NCBI RefSeq assembly: GCF_001029105.3
Contig: NZ_CP011807.3
Span: 3,658,001-3,722,000 of the forward strand
Length of the DNA stretch: 64,000 nt
Direction of reading: 5' to 3'
Source: Pandoraea faecigallinarum
Lineage (GTDB): Bacteria; Pseudomonadota; Gammaproteobacteria; Burkholderiales; Burkholderiaceae
The notes under the pieces are model-generated. The model searched no databases. It saw only the letters and a program-made list of their open reading frames with translations, and was not told the origin of the DNA. Shown piece by piece: positions 1 to 8,919 of this stretch (position 1 is its first letter; the number at the start of each line of letters is the position of its first letter). Made by a program: the position numbers and the translations under genes.

Positions 1-1
1 G

Positions 2-655
2 CTACAGCCCCTGCTCGACCATCGTCACGAGCCGTTGCCCCAGTGCGTCGACCTGATCGTCGGGCAGATCGCGCAGCGGCCCGTCGATGACGAGCACCGC
101 CAGGCCATGCACGGCAGCCCAGGCCAGATACTCCGCGCCGGGGCGCTGGTGCGCACCGATGATGCCCGCGGCGGCCATGCCGTCGAGGGCGGCGCCGAGC
201 AATTCGAACGGATTCAGGCCGCTCGCGCCCGCCTTGTCCGGTCCGCCCGCCGAACGCACGTTCTCCGACGGTGCAAACGCCGTGCGAAACAGTCCCGGCT
301 GCCGCCGTGCGAAATGCAGATATCCGATACCGACGGCGCGCAGCAAGGCCCGCGAGCGCGCCATGCCATCCGGCAGCGACGCCGCATCGATCATTGCCTG
401 CTCATGCTCGATCGCCATGGCCAGCTCGGCCAACGCCGCCGAGCGCACCGCGTCGAGCAAATCCTGACGGTTCGCGAAGTGCCGGTATGCCGCATTGGGA
501 ACGACCCCGGCGCGGCGTGTTGCTTCGCGTAGGATCACTGCGTCCGGCCCGCCGTCGCGCGCCAGCGCGATCCCCGCTTCCAGTAACGCCCTGCGCAGGT
601 CACCGTGACGGTAGGTCGCGCGCGCCGGGCCGGTCGTGGTTTCTTGTTCTGACAT
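2..655 (-). CDS. TetR-family transcriptional repressor
   Basis: A 217-residue one-component regulator. An N-terminal helix-turn-helix lies at about residues 34-68, with the typical TetR core NAAYRHFANRQDLL at 54-67. The remaining all-alpha ligand domain has no recognisable ligand signature and looks like the WHG/TetR_C_33 type. I start it at the ATG at 655 rather than further upstream, because the upstream stretch would run through the operator-like palindromes at 665-715. The stop codon is at the very edge of the window (bases 2-4), so the gene is complete. It is divergent from the VOC gene at 900, the only candidate target visible on that side. The family assignment is firm; ligand and target are unknown. 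Confidence 0.9.
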   Translation of the reverse strand: MSEQETTTGPARATYRHGDLRRALLEAGIALARDGGPDAVILREATRRAGVVPNAAYRHFANRQDLLDAVRSAALAELAMAIEHEQAMIDAASLPDGMARSRALLRAVGIGYLHFARRQPGLFRTAFAPSENVRSAGGPDKAGASGLNPFELLGAALDGMAAAGIIGAHQRPGAEYLAWAAVHGLAVLVIDGPLRDLPDDQVDALGQRLVTMVEQGL

Positions 656-664
656 TGCTACCCC

Positions 665-715
665 TTGTGGACAGTGTCCATTATGTCTGCTATTGTTTGT
701 GTACACTGTCCACAA
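665..715. promoter_or_regulatory. Paired palindromic operator upstream of the tetR gene
   Basis: Bases 665-677 (TTGTGGACAGTGT) and 703-715 (ACACTGTCCACAA) are perfect 13-base inverted copies separated by 25 bases. The left copy also contains the self-complementary TGGACAGTGTCCA at 668-680. The sites begin 10 bases upstream of the tetR start codon. This is the expected position for an autorepressing TetR dimer, possibly also controlling rightward transcription. The repeats are seen; the binding is inferred. Confidence 0.7.
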
Positions 716-899
716 AAGCAAGTCGCCCTGCGTCATGGGTGCGTGGATAGCGTCACATTCGCACCTTGGCTGCCCAGGCACTATGGTGGGTCTATGTACC
801 GAGGTATCGATGACGTAGGACCGATGACACTTCCCTTAACCGGGCGATCCCGACTCCCCTCGCGGTCGCCCTTGTTGCAGACATATCGAGGAGCGCTCC

Positions 900-1328
900 A
901 TGCAAGTTCATTCCTATCTGTTTTTCGAAGGCCGTTGCGAAGAAGCGATCGATTTCTATGTGAAGACGCTGGGCGCGAAGCCCGGCATGATGATGCGCTA
1001 CGGCGACAGCCCGGAAGCGTGTCCCGAAGGCATGCTGCCGCCGGGTAGCGAGAAGAAGATCATGCATACCGAGTTCTACATCGGCGATTCGATGGTGATG
1101 GCGTCCGACGGCATGGTGAGCGGTCAGCCGAAGTTCGACGGATTCTCGCTGTCGGTCGATTTCACGGAAGTGGCCGAGGCCGAGAAAGCCTTTCACGCGC
1201 TGGCCGAGGGCGGCTCGGTCAACATGCCGCTCGGCGAGACGTTCTTCGCGAAAACGTTCGGCATGGTGAAGGATCGCTTCGGCATGAACTGGATGGTGAT
1301 CGTGCCGAAGGAAATGCCGAAGGGCTGA
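900..1328 (+). CDS. PhnB-like VOC (glyoxalase/bleomycin-resistance fold) protein
   Basis: A 142-residue protein of the vicinal oxygen chelate superfamily, PhnB-like branch. It opens [20 protein letters not shown] and contains the MMRYGDSPE block typical of these proteins, followed by the repeated beta-alpha-beta pattern. GAGGAGC precedes the ATG by about 6 bases and supports the start. Members of this branch are mostly of unknown reaction; a named enzymatic role such as demethylubiquinone methyltransferase is a common database mislabel and I do not adopt it. It is divergent from the tetR gene and may be its target. Confidence 0.85.
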   Translation: MQVHSYLFFEGRCEEAIDFYVKTLGAKPGMMMRYGDSPEACPEGMLPPGSEKKIMHTEFYIGDSMVMASDGMVSGQPKFDGFSLSVDFTEVAEAEKAFHALAEGGSVNMPLGETFFAKTFGMVKDRFGMNWMVIVPKEMPKG

Positions 1329-1480
1329 GGCGTGCGAGCACGCCGCAACGGCTTCACGGCGGTTGCAGCGCAGCCTTCGGAAGGATGCGGGATCGGAATC
1401 GACGGCGGTTTCGATGCCCGCATTTTTGTTCCGCCGTGTGTGCCCGACAAGTTCCTCAAGCCTGTGCTATCGTCGCCGCC

Positions 1481-2410
1481 ATGCCATCCGTCATCTCAAT
1501 CAAGAATCTGTCGAAGACGTACGCGACAGGGTTCCAGGCGCTCAAGAACATCAACCTGGAAATCCAGCGCGGCGAGATCTTCGCCCTGCTCGGCCCGAAC
1601 GGCGCCGGCAAAACGACCCTCATCAGCACCATCTGCGGCATCGTGCGTCCGAGTTCGGGCACGGTCACGGTCGACGGTCACGACATCATCACCGACTATC
1701 GCGCCGCGCGCGAAGCCATCGGTCTCGTGCCACAGGAGCTGACCACCGACTCCTTCGAATCGGTGTGGGCCACCGTCTCGTTCTCACGCGGCCTGTTCGG
1801 CAAGCCAGCGAATCCCGCGTACATCGAAAAGGTGCTGCGTTCGCTGTCGCTCTGGGAGAAGAAGGACAGCCGCATCATGCAACTCTCTGGCGGCATGAAG
1901 CGACGCGTGCTGATCGCCAAGGCGCTCTCGCACGAACCGCGCGTGCTGTTTCTCGACGAGCCGACCGCCGGTGTCGACGTCGAACTGCGCCGCGATATGT
2001 GGGGTCTCGTGCAATCGTTGCGCGAAACCGGCGTGACGGTGATCCTGACCACGCACTACATCGAAGAAGCCGAGGAGATGGCCGACCGCATCGGCATCAT
2101 CACCGGCGGCCAGATCACGCTCGTGCAGGAGAAGACCGAGCTGATGCGGCACATGGGCAGCAAGCAACTGTCGTTGCAGCTGGCCGAGCCGATTGCCGCC
2201 GTGCCCGACGCGCTCGCCGGCTACGGCGTCACGCTCGGCGAGAACGGCACCGAACTGGTCTTCACCTACGACGCGAATATCGAGCAGACGTCCATCGCCG
2301 CGCTGCTGCGCGACATGGAGCGGGCCGGTATTTCGGTGAAGGATCTGCACACGACGCAAAGCTCGCTCGAAGATATTTTCGTCTCGCTCGTGCACAAGAA
2401 AGAAGGATGA
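1481..2410 (+). CDS. ABC exporter ATPase, YadG-like
   Basis: A 309-residue ATP-binding subunit with all motifs present: Walker [10 protein letters not shown] at about 38-46, signature LSGGMKRR near 140, Walker [13 protein letters not shown] and an H-loop [14 protein letters not shown]. The C-terminal 90 residues form the extension seen in ABC-2 (drug or polysaccharide type) exporter ATPases. The ATG at 1481 places the conserved [10 protein letters not shown] strand at the N-terminus; longer in-frame starts add unconserved sequence. It overlaps the permease gene by the ATGA at 2407-2410, so the two are translationally coupled. Length and pairing match E. coli YadG/YadH. The substrate is unknown. 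Confidence 0.93.
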   Translation: MPSVISIKNLSKTYATGFQALKNINLEIQRGEIFALLGPNGAGKTTLISTICGIVRPSSGTVTVDGHDIITDYRAAREAIGLVPQELTTDSFESVWATVSFSRGLFGKPANPAYIEKVLRSLSLWEKKDSRIMQLSGGMKRRVLIAKALSHEPRVLFLDEPTAGVDVELRRDMWGLVQSLRETGVTVILTTHYIEEAEEMADRIGIITGGQITLVQEKTELMRHMGSKQLSLQLAEPIAAVPDALAGYGVTLGENGTELVFTYDANIEQTSIAALLRDMERAGISVKDLHTTQSSLEDIFVSLVHKKEG

Positions 2411-3180
2411 GCCGCGCCATGAATCTTTACGCCGTCAGGGCGATTTACAACTTCGAGATGGCCCGCACGCGCCGCACGCTGATGCAGAGCATCATCTCAC
2501 CGGTCATCTCGACCTCGCTGTACTTCGTGGTGTTCGGCGCGGCTATCGGCTCGCGCATTCCGGAGATCGAGGGCGTGCCGTACGGCGCGTTCATCGTGCC
2601 GGGCCTCATCATGCTCTCCCTGCTCACGCAGAGTGTGACGAACGCCTCGTTCGGCATCTACTTTCCGCGCTTTACCGGCACGATCTACGAGGTACTCTCG
2701 GCCCCCGTGTCGTACATGGAAATCGTGTGCGCGTATGTGGGGGCCGCGGCGACCAAGTCGATCATTCTCGGCGTCATCATGCTGGGCACGGCTGCGCTGT
2801 TCGTGCCGTTGCGCATCGAGCATCCGGTCTGGATGATCTTCTTTCTCGTGCTGACCGCGCTCACGTTCAGCCTGCTCGGGTTCATCATCGGGATCTGGGC
2901 GGACGGCTTCGAGAAACTGCAACTCGTGCCGCTGCTCATCATCACGCCGCTCACGTTTCTCGGCGGCAGCTTCTACTCGACGAGCATCCTGCCGCCGTTC
3001 TGGCGCGCGGTCACACTGTTCAATCCGGTCGTGTATCTCATCAGCGGCTTTCGCTGGAGCTTTTACGGACTGGCGGACGTGAGCGTCGCCGTGAGCCTCG
3101 GCATGACGCTGCTGTTCCTCGCGATTTTCCTCGCCATCGTCGCGTGGATGTTCAAGACGGGCTACCGCCTCAAGAGCTGA
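2407..3180 (+). CDS. ABC-2 type exporter permease, YadH-like
   Basis: A 257-residue integral membrane protein with about six hydrophobic segments, including [16 protein letters not shown], the stretch around [17 protein letters not shown], and a C-terminal [17 protein letters not shown]. It carries the ABC-2 signature region ([19 protein letters not shown], then [13 protein letters not shown]). It starts at the ATG overlapping the ATPase stop; a second ATG at 2419 is possible. It forms the membrane half of the exporter with the preceding ATPase. A 12-bp stem at 3182-3215 follows the stop codon directly. Confidence 0.92.
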   Translation: MSRAMNLYAVRAIYNFEMARTRRTLMQSIISPVISTSLYFVVFGAAIGSRIPEIEGVPYGAFIVPGLIMLSLLTQSVTNASFGIYFPRFTGTIYEVLSAPVSYMEIVCAYVGAAATKSIILGVIMLGTAALFVPLRIEHPVWMIFFLVLTALTFSLLGFIIGIWADGFEKLQLVPLLIITPLTFLGGSFYSTSILPPFWRAVTLFNPVVYLISGFRWSFYGLADVSVAVSLGMTLLFLAIFLAIVAWMFKTGYRLKS

Positions 3181-3181
3181 G

Positions 3182-3215
3182 GCATCTGCCGGACGGTACG
3201 CCCTCCGGCGGATGC
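3182..3215. terminator. Stem-loop after the ABC exporter genes
   Basis: GCATCTGCCGGA (3182-3193) pairs with TCCGGCGGATGC (3204-3215) with one G-U pair and a 10-base loop. It lies between the convergent permease and GST genes. No T-tract follows, so intrinsic termination is only plausible. Confidence 0.4.
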
Positions 3216-3246
3216 GCCGCACCGCCTTGCCTTCATCCTCCCCATC

Positions 3247-3861
3247 TCAGACCGGCGGCGTCTCGCGAAACGCGGGCAAGGCTTCGGCTTGCGCCGAGAA
3301 GTCGGCGATCCCGGGAAACTCGCGGCTGAAATCGATCTCCGGCAGCATGAGTTGATGAAAGCGCCACGACACGGCAATCGTCACACCATGCACGCCGATC
3401 CGATCGGGTGTTGCCACGACCGGCACCTGCGCCAGTTCCTTTTCCAGCGCCTGAAAGGCCGCATGCACCTGCGTGCGCACGCGTTGCGTCCATGGTGCGT
3501 GACGTTTTTCGCTCGGACGCAATTCGCGCTCGTACACCAGTTGCACCGACTTCTCGCATGCCGCGAGCGCCAGCCCGGTCAGGCGCAGCGAACGCAGATG
3601 TGCGGCCGGATCGACCGGCACCAGCCGTTGCGCCGGGTCGACCAGCGATTCCAGATATTGGAGGATGAGCGTGGAGTCCATCAGCACCGTGCCGTCGTCG
3701 GCGACGAGCGTCGGCGCCTTCACGACGGGGTTGATCGCGGCGAACTCGTCGAAGGTCCGAAAGACCGACAGGGAACGGTGTTCGAAAGGCAGGCCAAGCA
3801 ACTTCAGACAAATCGCCGTGCGTCGCACGTACGGGGAATCCAGCATTCCTATCAACTGCAT
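3247..3861 (-). CDS. Glutathione S-transferase family protein
   Basis: A 204-residue cytosolic GST. The N-terminal thioredoxin-like domain begins MQLIGMLDSPYVRRTAICLK, giving the G-site Ser-Pro-Tyr-Val region, and contains the VKAPTLVADDGTVLMDS block (cis-proline, glutathione-contacting Asp-Ser). An alpha-helical C-terminal domain follows. The start at 3861 is chosen because the conserved first beta strand begins there; upstream codons are arginine-rich and unconserved. It is convergent with the ABC exporter genes and stands alone. Substrate specificity cannot be read from sequence. Confidence 0.9.
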   Translation of the reverse strand: MQLIGMLDSPYVRRTAICLKLLGLPFEHRSLSVFRTFDEFAAINPVVKAPTLVADDGTVLMDSTLILQYLESLVDPAQRLVPVDPAAHLRSLRLTGLALAACEKSVQLVYERELRPSEKRHAPWTQRVRTQVHAAFQALEKELAQVPVVATPDRIGVHGVTIAVSWRFHQLMLPEIDFSREFPGIADFSAQAEALPAFRETPPV

Positions 3862-3965
3862 GTCTCGCTCCTTTGCAAGGCGGTGGCCGCCGCACCGGCG
3901 GTTCCGCCGATCATACATGACGGGTAGAATGGGTCGCATGGCCGACTCGACAGGGAGAATGTTTC

Positions 3966-4655
3966 ATGAACATCCTGATGGTTCTGACCTCGCACGACCG
4001 CCTGGGCGACACGGGCAAGAAGACCGGGTTCTGGCTCGAAGAGTTCGCCTCGCCTTACTACGTGTTCATCGATGAAGGACTTGCCGTCACGCTCGCGTCA
4101 CCCGCGGGTGGCCAACCGCCGCTCGACCCGAAGAGCGACGAGCCCGACGCGCAAACGGAAGCCACCCGGCGCTTTCGCGACGACGCGGAGGCCAGAACGG
4201 CGCTGGCCACCACGCTGAAGCTGGCCGATGTCAATCCCGACGACTACGACGCCGTCTTTTACCCCGGCGGCCACGGCCCGCTCTGGGATCTCGCACAAGA
4301 CCCGCACTCCATCCGTCTGATCGAAGCATTCGAGCGCGCCGGCAAGCCCATCGGCTTCGTATGCCATGCGCCGGGCGTGCTGCGGCAGGTGCGTGCGGCG
4401 AACGGCGAACCGCTCGTGCGCGGGCGTCACGTGACCGGCTTCACCAACGACGAGGAAGCCGCCGTCGGTCTCACCGGCGTGGTGCCGTTCCTCGTCGAAG
4501 ACGAACTCAAACGGCTGGGCGGACTGTACGAGAAGGCCGGGAACTGGGTGTCGCACGTGGTAGGCGACGGACGCCTCGTCACGGGACAAAACCCGGCGTC
4601 GTCGGAAGAAGCTGCGCGCACGGTGCTCGCGATGATGGAGCCGCGCCTGCCATGA
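3966..4655 (+). CDS. DJ-1/PfpI-superfamily class I glutamine amidotransferase-like protein
   Basis: A 229-residue protein of the Hsp31/PfpI-type group. It has the nucleophile elbow IGFVCHAPGVL with Cys133-His134, the acidic WLEEFASPYY segment near residue 25, and the VFYPGGHGPLWDL oxyanion loop. Proteins of this branch are glyoxalase III/deglycase-like or chaperone-like; which applies here is not decided by sequence. Its TGA overlaps the ATG of the acetyltransferase gene, so the two form a coupled pair. Confidence 0.9.
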   Translation: MNILMVLTSHDRLGDTGKKTGFWLEEFASPYYVFIDEGLAVTLASPAGGQPPLDPKSDEPDAQTEATRRFRDDAEARTALATTLKLADVNPDDYDAVFYPGGHGPLWDLAQDPHSIRLIEAFERAGKPIGFVCHAPGVLRQVRAANGEPLVRGRHVTGFTNDEEAAVGLTGVVPFLVEDELKRLGGLYEKAGNWVSHVVGDGRLVTGQNPASSEEAARTVLAMMEPRLP

Positions 4656-5182
4656 GGAAACCCGCAGCATCAGTGGATATCCGGCGCCTCGTTCCTACCG
4701 ATGCGCTCGCCTTCCAGGCACTGCGCCTCGCGGGCTTGCAGAGGCACCCCGAAGCGTTCGGATCGAGCTACGAGGAAGAAAAGGACTGGCCGCTCGAGCG
4801 CGTGCGCGAGTGGCTGACGGCGCGTCCGGATGCGGGCGTCTTCGGCGCCTTCGAAAACGAACGGCTGGTCGGCGTGCTCGGTCTCGGACGCCAGACCCGC
4901 CGGAATTTCTCGCACGTGGGCTTTCTGTGGGGAATGTACGTTCAGGCGGACGCCATGGGGCGCGGCATCGGCCGGGCACTGGTCGATGCCGCCCTTGCGC
5001 TGGCACGCTCGCAGCCCGGACTTCGCCACATCACCTTGCAGGTCAATGCCGAGAACCGCGCGGCCATTGCGCTGTATCGATCGTTCGGCTTCGTGGAAAT
5101 CGGACGCGAACCCGATGCCATGCGCGTCGGTAACGGCTTTTGCGACGACATTCGCATGTATCTGCCGATCTCGACACACTGA
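4652..5182 (+). CDS. GNAT-family N-acetyltransferase
   Basis: A 176-residue GNAT enzyme. Motif A appears as LWGMYVQADAMGRGIGRALV (acetyl-CoA pyrophosphate loop, Q/RxxGxG/A type), followed by ITLQVNAENRAAIALYRSFGF, the conserved motif B ending in the Y-x-x-x-G-F element. The ATG at 4652 overlaps the stop of the PfpI-like gene. The acceptor substrate is unknown. A GC-rich stem-loop at 5226-5244 lies between this gene and the convergent DUF1993 gene. Confidence 0.9.
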   Translation: MRKPAASVDIRRLVPTDALAFQALRLAGLQRHPEAFGSSYEEEKDWPLERVREWLTARPDAGVFGAFENERLVGVLGLGRQTRRNFSHVGFLWGMYVQADAMGRGIGRALVDAALALARSQPGLRHITLQVNAENRAAIALYRSFGFVEIGREPDAMRVGNGFCDDIRMYLPISTH

Positions 5183-5225
5183 TCGTTCACCGCACGCAAG
5201 CGACCCGACGCGCACCCGGGACGAA

Positions 5226-5244
5226 CGCCCGGTCCATCCGGGCG
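5226..5244. terminator. Stem-loop between convergent genes
   Basis: CGCCCGG (5226-5232) and CCGGGCG (5238-5244) form a 7-bp stem with a 5-base loop. Further CGGGCGC words follow to 5278. It sits between the convergent acetyltransferase and DUF1993 genes and lacks a T-tract. Confidence 0.35.
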
Positions 5245-5285
5245 CTATCGAGCGCTGTTCGGGCGCTGTCCGGGCGCATCGAATC

Positions 5286-5807
5286 TCAGACCGGCTGCAT
5301 CTCGAACGGACCGAGGTAATCCATCTTGCCCACTTCCACACCCTGCGCACGCAGCAGGTCGTGTGTGGTCGTCACGTGGAAATAGAAGTTCGGCAGCGCG
5401 AACTTGAAGAGGTAATCGACGGCGTCCATTGTGGTCTGCTGCGTCCTGAACTTCAGCGTGATCTGGCGCGACTGCGCGCCGTCGAAACGATCTTCCAGAA
5501 TGCCGGCGATAAACGCCTCGGTGTTCGCGATGCGATCACGCAGTTGATCGAACGTCGTTTCGTCGTCGTCGAACTTCGGCGATTCGACGCCCGTCAGGCG
5601 CGCCACCGCAAACTTCGCCGTGTCGCTCACCCGCTGGATCTGCGCGGTGAAATCGAGCATGTCCGGCGCGAGCTTCGCCGTAAGGATCGACACGGGATCC
5701 ACGGCATTGGCTTCGCAATGGGCGCGAGCCTTCCTGATGTAGTCGGCCATGACGGTCAGGCCGCGCAGATACACGGGAATGGTGGCGCGATAGAGGGAAA
5801 TCGACAT
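5286..5807 (-). CDS. DUF1993 domain protein
   Basis: A 173-residue protein that matches the DUF1993 pattern along its length: MSISLYRATIPVYLRGL at the N-terminus, a DMLDFTAQIQRVSDTAKFA helix, and a C-terminal LPNFYFHVTTTHDLLRAQGV helix. It resembles DinB-like four-helix-bundle proteins, but the function is unknown. The start at 5807 is preceded by GAGGAGTTTCCCG on the minus strand (GAGG spacing about 10). Confidence 0.85.
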   Translation of the reverse strand: MSISLYRATIPVYLRGLTVMADYIRKARAHCEANAVDPVSILTAKLAPDMLDFTAQIQRVSDTAKFAVARLTGVESPKFDDDETTFDQLRDRIANTEAFIAGILEDRFDGAQSRQITLKFRTQQTTMDAVDYLFKFALPNFYFHVTTTHDLLRAQGVEVGKMDYLGPFEMQPV

Positions 5808-5991
5808 CGGGAAACTCCTCAGGGGTAGCACAGCGCGAAGCGCGCGGGGTCGTGCGAACGATACATGCTATCAGCGCGGAAAAAATCCTGCCGCTCACCG
5901 AAGCGATTCCTGGAATACAGGCACGCCGCCCCTCGGCAAGATCCTATCGCGTGGATTTCCATCTCACGCGAAACCGAAGGGAGATACCGGC

Positions 5992-6813
5992 ATGTCAGTC
6001 GCATCAGCAACATCGTCGATTGGTCTGATCGGCCATGTATCGCGCAGCCTCAGCGCCGATACGGTCGAGGCATGTACGAAACAAGGCATTCAGTATCAGT
6101 TGAACACGCTCTGGGAGCGTATCAAGGACTGGATCCTCGGCACGAACAAGGTCGCTGCCACGAGTGCCATCCACACCATGGCGACGACGGCTTCGGCCGG
6201 CAAGCAGGTCGATGCCTTCCTCGAACTCACACAGTACGTCAAACCGGAACACCGCCATCAGCTGAAGTGGTGCACCGGGGAAGGGGCCGCGCCCTATTTC
6301 ATGATCGGAGACGCTGTCATTCAGGCCGCGCCGGACTGGGCGGGGCGCACGCCGTTGAATCTGAACACGGTCGAGATGGCGCGAATGCTGATATCGACGC
6401 ATCACAACGAAACGCCACTGCTGTTGAAGTTTCTCCAGATCGAAGCGGCGAGCGCGCATGAGGCTCGCCCGCCAATGGTGAGCGAGGACGAAGACGGCAC
6501 CATCTACGTCGATATGGAATCGCATTCGGCGTTTCTCAGGGAATCGGCTTCGCTCGTCGACGCGCTGGAGTTCATCGGCATGCACCGTAACGACAACGAC
6601 TTCGAACGCTCGCACGCGCTCGGATTGCAAGTGGAAGCGGAGTGGTGGGCGATGGGACGCCAACCGGTGGCTCTGGCCACGGGCGGCGTGACGCAGGATG
6701 CCGAGACCGTCGGTGGTATGGCGCAGAACGTCATGATCGTGACGACCGATCTCTTTTACGAACGCATGGATCTGACGCGCCGCACGATGGCGGGAAGTGT
6801 GGGAGGCTTCTGA
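5992..6813 (+). CDS. Candidate type III secretion effector with STE-like N-terminus
   Basis: A 273-residue soluble protein with no signal peptide. Residues 39-51 read TLWERIKDWILGT, followed by KVAATSAIHTM. This fits the translocation motif WEK(I/M)xxFF, with its trailing S/T-T-x-x-A-x-x-x-I pattern, that defines the N-termini of Salmonella SPI-2 effectors (SifA, SseJ, SspH2, SlrP). The next 60 residues (VDAFLELTQYV, then a PYFMIGDAVIQAAP strand) follow the same order as those N-domains. The first 20 residues are rich in Ser/Ala, as usual for type III substrates. From about residue 125 on I recognise no catalytic domain; it is Met/Glu-rich and ends TRRTMAGSVGGF. No secretion genes are in the window. 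The effector role is inferred from the motif. Confidence 0.55.
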   Translation: MSVASATSSIGLIGHVSRSLSADTVEACTKQGIQYQLNTLWERIKDWILGTNKVAATSAIHTMATTASAGKQVDAFLELTQYVKPEHRHQLKWCTGEGAAPYFMIGDAVIQAAPDWAGRTPLNLNTVEMARMLISTHHNETPLLLKFLQIEAASAHEARPPMVSEDEDGTIYVDMESHSAFLRESASLVDALEFIGMHRNDNDFERSHALGLQVEAEWWAMGRQPVALATGGVTQDAETVGGMAQNVMIVTTDLFYERMDLTRRTMAGSVGGF

Positions 6814-7083
6814 CGGAGCAGGCCATTTCGCCGCACCGACCGCGACGGCGCGCGCGCCTGGGGCGTCTCGGCGTCGCCAGGATGCGATGAAGACCGGCCG
6901 ATGCAATAAGACGTTCGGACAGTGGCCCCGGAGCGGCGGCGCGCGGCAGCATGACGGGTCGACATGAAGTCCTGCGTAATGGACAGGTGATATGCTCGAC
7001 TGGCGTCCAGGGCAGCTTCACGTGCGGTATGTGCCCTGCAAGGGGGCGCAATATCCGACACGCATGCCGATACAGGAGCCGCC

Positions 7084-7818
7084 ATGGGTACCCCGCGCCA
7101 CATCCCCTCTCCGGCCGAAGCCGCAACGCTCGCCCGCAAGTGGGCCGCCCACTTTGCCAGGCCCACGGCCATCGGCATGACACTCGCCTTCGTCGCCGGT
7201 TATGTCGACGTGGTGGGCTTCATTGCCCTCTTCGGGCTGTTTACCGCACACGTGACCGGCAACTTCGTGATGATCGGCGTGCAACTGGTCGCCAGCACAC
7301 ACGTGGGCGTGCTGGCCAAGTTACTGGCGCTGCCGGTGTTCGTGATTTTCGTCGCGGCGGTCAAACTCATCGTGCAGGCGTTCGCGAACCGGGACCGGCG
7401 TCCGCTGCGTCTGCTGCTCATCTTGCAAACGCTATTGCTGCTGGGGTTCATGGTGATCGGCATGGCGGCACAACCCATCATCTCGGCAGACGCCCCGCTC
7501 GCGATCCTCTCCGGCATGTTCGGCGTGGCCGCGCTGGCGATTCAGAACGCCATCGGCCGGCTCGTGCTCTCCGATCTGGCGCCGACCACCATCATGACAG
7601 GCAACACGACACAGATCGTGATCGACATGGTCGAACTGGCGAGCGGCAACTGCGGCGACGGCAATGCCGCGAAGGCGCGCCTGCGCAAGATGCTTCCCGC
7701 CCTCGTCGCCTTCGCCGTGGGGGCGGTTTTCGGGGGCTTTGCCTATCACGGCGCAGGCTTCTGGTGCGTACTGCTGCCTGTGGCCCTGCTCGTGGCGCTG
7801 GCCACGGCGAACGAATAA
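7084..7818 (+). CDS. DUF1275 (YoaK-type) membrane protein
   Basis: A 244-residue inner-membrane protein with about six transmembrane stretches. It shows the DUF1275 landmarks: AFVAGYVDVVGFIALFGLF, then TAHVTGNFVMIG, and a second half with AIQNAIGRL and IMTGNTTQIVIDMVE. Polar Thr-Gly-Asn triplets recur in both halves (T-G-N near residues 57 and 178), pointing to internal pseudo-symmetry. The function of the family is unknown; transport is commonly guessed. It appears to be monocistronic, with a 270-base gap upstream that holds nothing recognisable. Confidence 0.88.
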   Translation: MGTPRHIPSPAEAATLARKWAAHFARPTAIGMTLAFVAGYVDVVGFIALFGLFTAHVTGNFVMIGVQLVASTHVGVLAKLLALPVFVIFVAAVKLIVQAFANRDRRPLRLLLILQTLLLLGFMVIGMAAQPIISADAPLAILSGMFGVAALAIQNAIGRLVLSDLAPTTIMTGNTTQIVIDMVELASGNCGDGNAAKARLRKMLPALVAFAVGAVFGGFAYHGAGFWCVLLPVALLVALATANE

Positions 7819-7967
7819 GTTTGCCTTGCCGGCTTCGCGCGTCTCGCCGGTCCGTGACGCGAACGCGCGATAATGTTGCGCTTACACGCCCGTCGGTTTC
7901 ACGTAGGGACGAATCGCCCCTGGCGCATTCGCCACGGGCGTGCACACACTCGTCAAGGAACATCGCA

Positions 7968-8738
7968 ATGAAGCTGGATTCGCAATGGGTGCTCGTCACG
8001 GGCGGGGCACGGGGCCTGGGTGCCGCGATTACGCGCGCCGTCGCCCGGGAGGGTGCAGGCGTGGTCATCAATTACCTGCGCAGCGACGCAGCGGCGCGGG
8101 AGTTGGCCGATTCGCTGGGCGCGCTTGGACATCGCGCCGTGGCCTTGCAAGCCGACGTCACCGACGAGAAAGCCGTCGCCCGTCTGTTTGCCGAAGCCCG
8201 TGAGCGTATCGGCGCACCGATCGTCTCCGTCGTGAACAACGCACTGGCCGATTTCCGGTTCGATGGCGACGCGCGCCCCAAGCTGGCCGACATCCCCTGG
8301 TCGCGCTTCGCGCAGCAGCTCGAAGGGGCGGTCAAGGGCGCGCTCAACACCATGCAGGCCGCGCTGCCGGGCATGCGCGAGGCCGGCTTCGGGCGCATCG
8401 TAAACGTGGGCACCAACCTGTTTCAGAACCCGGTCGTGCCCTACCACGATTACACAACCGCCAAGGCCGCGCTGCTCTCGCTCACACGCACGGCGGCCAA
8501 CGATCTCGGGCCGGACGGCATCGCCGTCAACATGGTCTCCGGCGGCCTGTTGCGCGTGACCGACGCCAGTTCGGCAACACCCGAAGCCGTGTTCGATCTG
8601 ATCGCCGGTCTTACGCCACTGCGCCGGGTCACCACGCCCGACGAGTTCGCCGACGCCGTGCTTTACTTCCTCTCGCCGTGGGCGCGCGCCGTCACGGGGC
8701 AGAACCTCATCGTCGACGGTGGGCTGGTGAAGGGCTGA
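7968..8738 (+). CDS. SDR-family oxidoreductase (FabG-like)
   Basis: A 256-residue classical short-chain dehydrogenase. It has the NAD(P)-binding TGGARGLGAA at about 11-20, the NNALADF region in place of NNAG, a serine-containing NVGTNLFQ strand, and the catalytic YHDYTTAKAAL with Tyr-x-x-x-Lys. The C-terminal LIVDGGLVKG is typical of 3-oxoacyl-ACP reductase-like members. The start at 7968 is the only ATG that places the cofactor loop correctly. No neighbouring genes suggest a fatty-acid pathway, so the substrate is open. Confidence 0.9.
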   Translation: MKLDSQWVLVTGGARGLGAAITRAVAREGAGVVINYLRSDAAARELADSLGALGHRAVALQADVTDEKAVARLFAEARERIGAPIVSVVNNALADFRFDGDARPKLADIPWSRFAQQLEGAVKGALNTMQAALPGMREAGFGRIVNVGTNLFQNPVVPYHDYTTAKAALLSLTRTAANDLGPDGIAVNMVSGGLLRVTDASSATPEAVFDLIAGLTPLRRVTTPDEFADAVLYFLSPWARAVTGQNLIVDGGLVKG

Positions 8739-8919
8739 GGGCAGCGCGAACGCGCGTGTCCCTACGCAACGCACTGAACGCGTCCGCGCATTTGCCGGAC
8801 GCGGTAAAATTGCCACCTTTGTGAGCGCCCGCTTCAGTGTTTGCTCAGGCGAATGCGCGCCGCCCTTCCCGCGCCCCGCCTCCTTCCGGCTCCTTATTTC
8901 CAAGCCCCGACTTCAGACA

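Noticed and set aside
5226..5278. GC-rich repeat block as a possible integration site
   Set aside because: No tRNA, integrase or direct repeat is associated; a terminator-type hairpin explains it.
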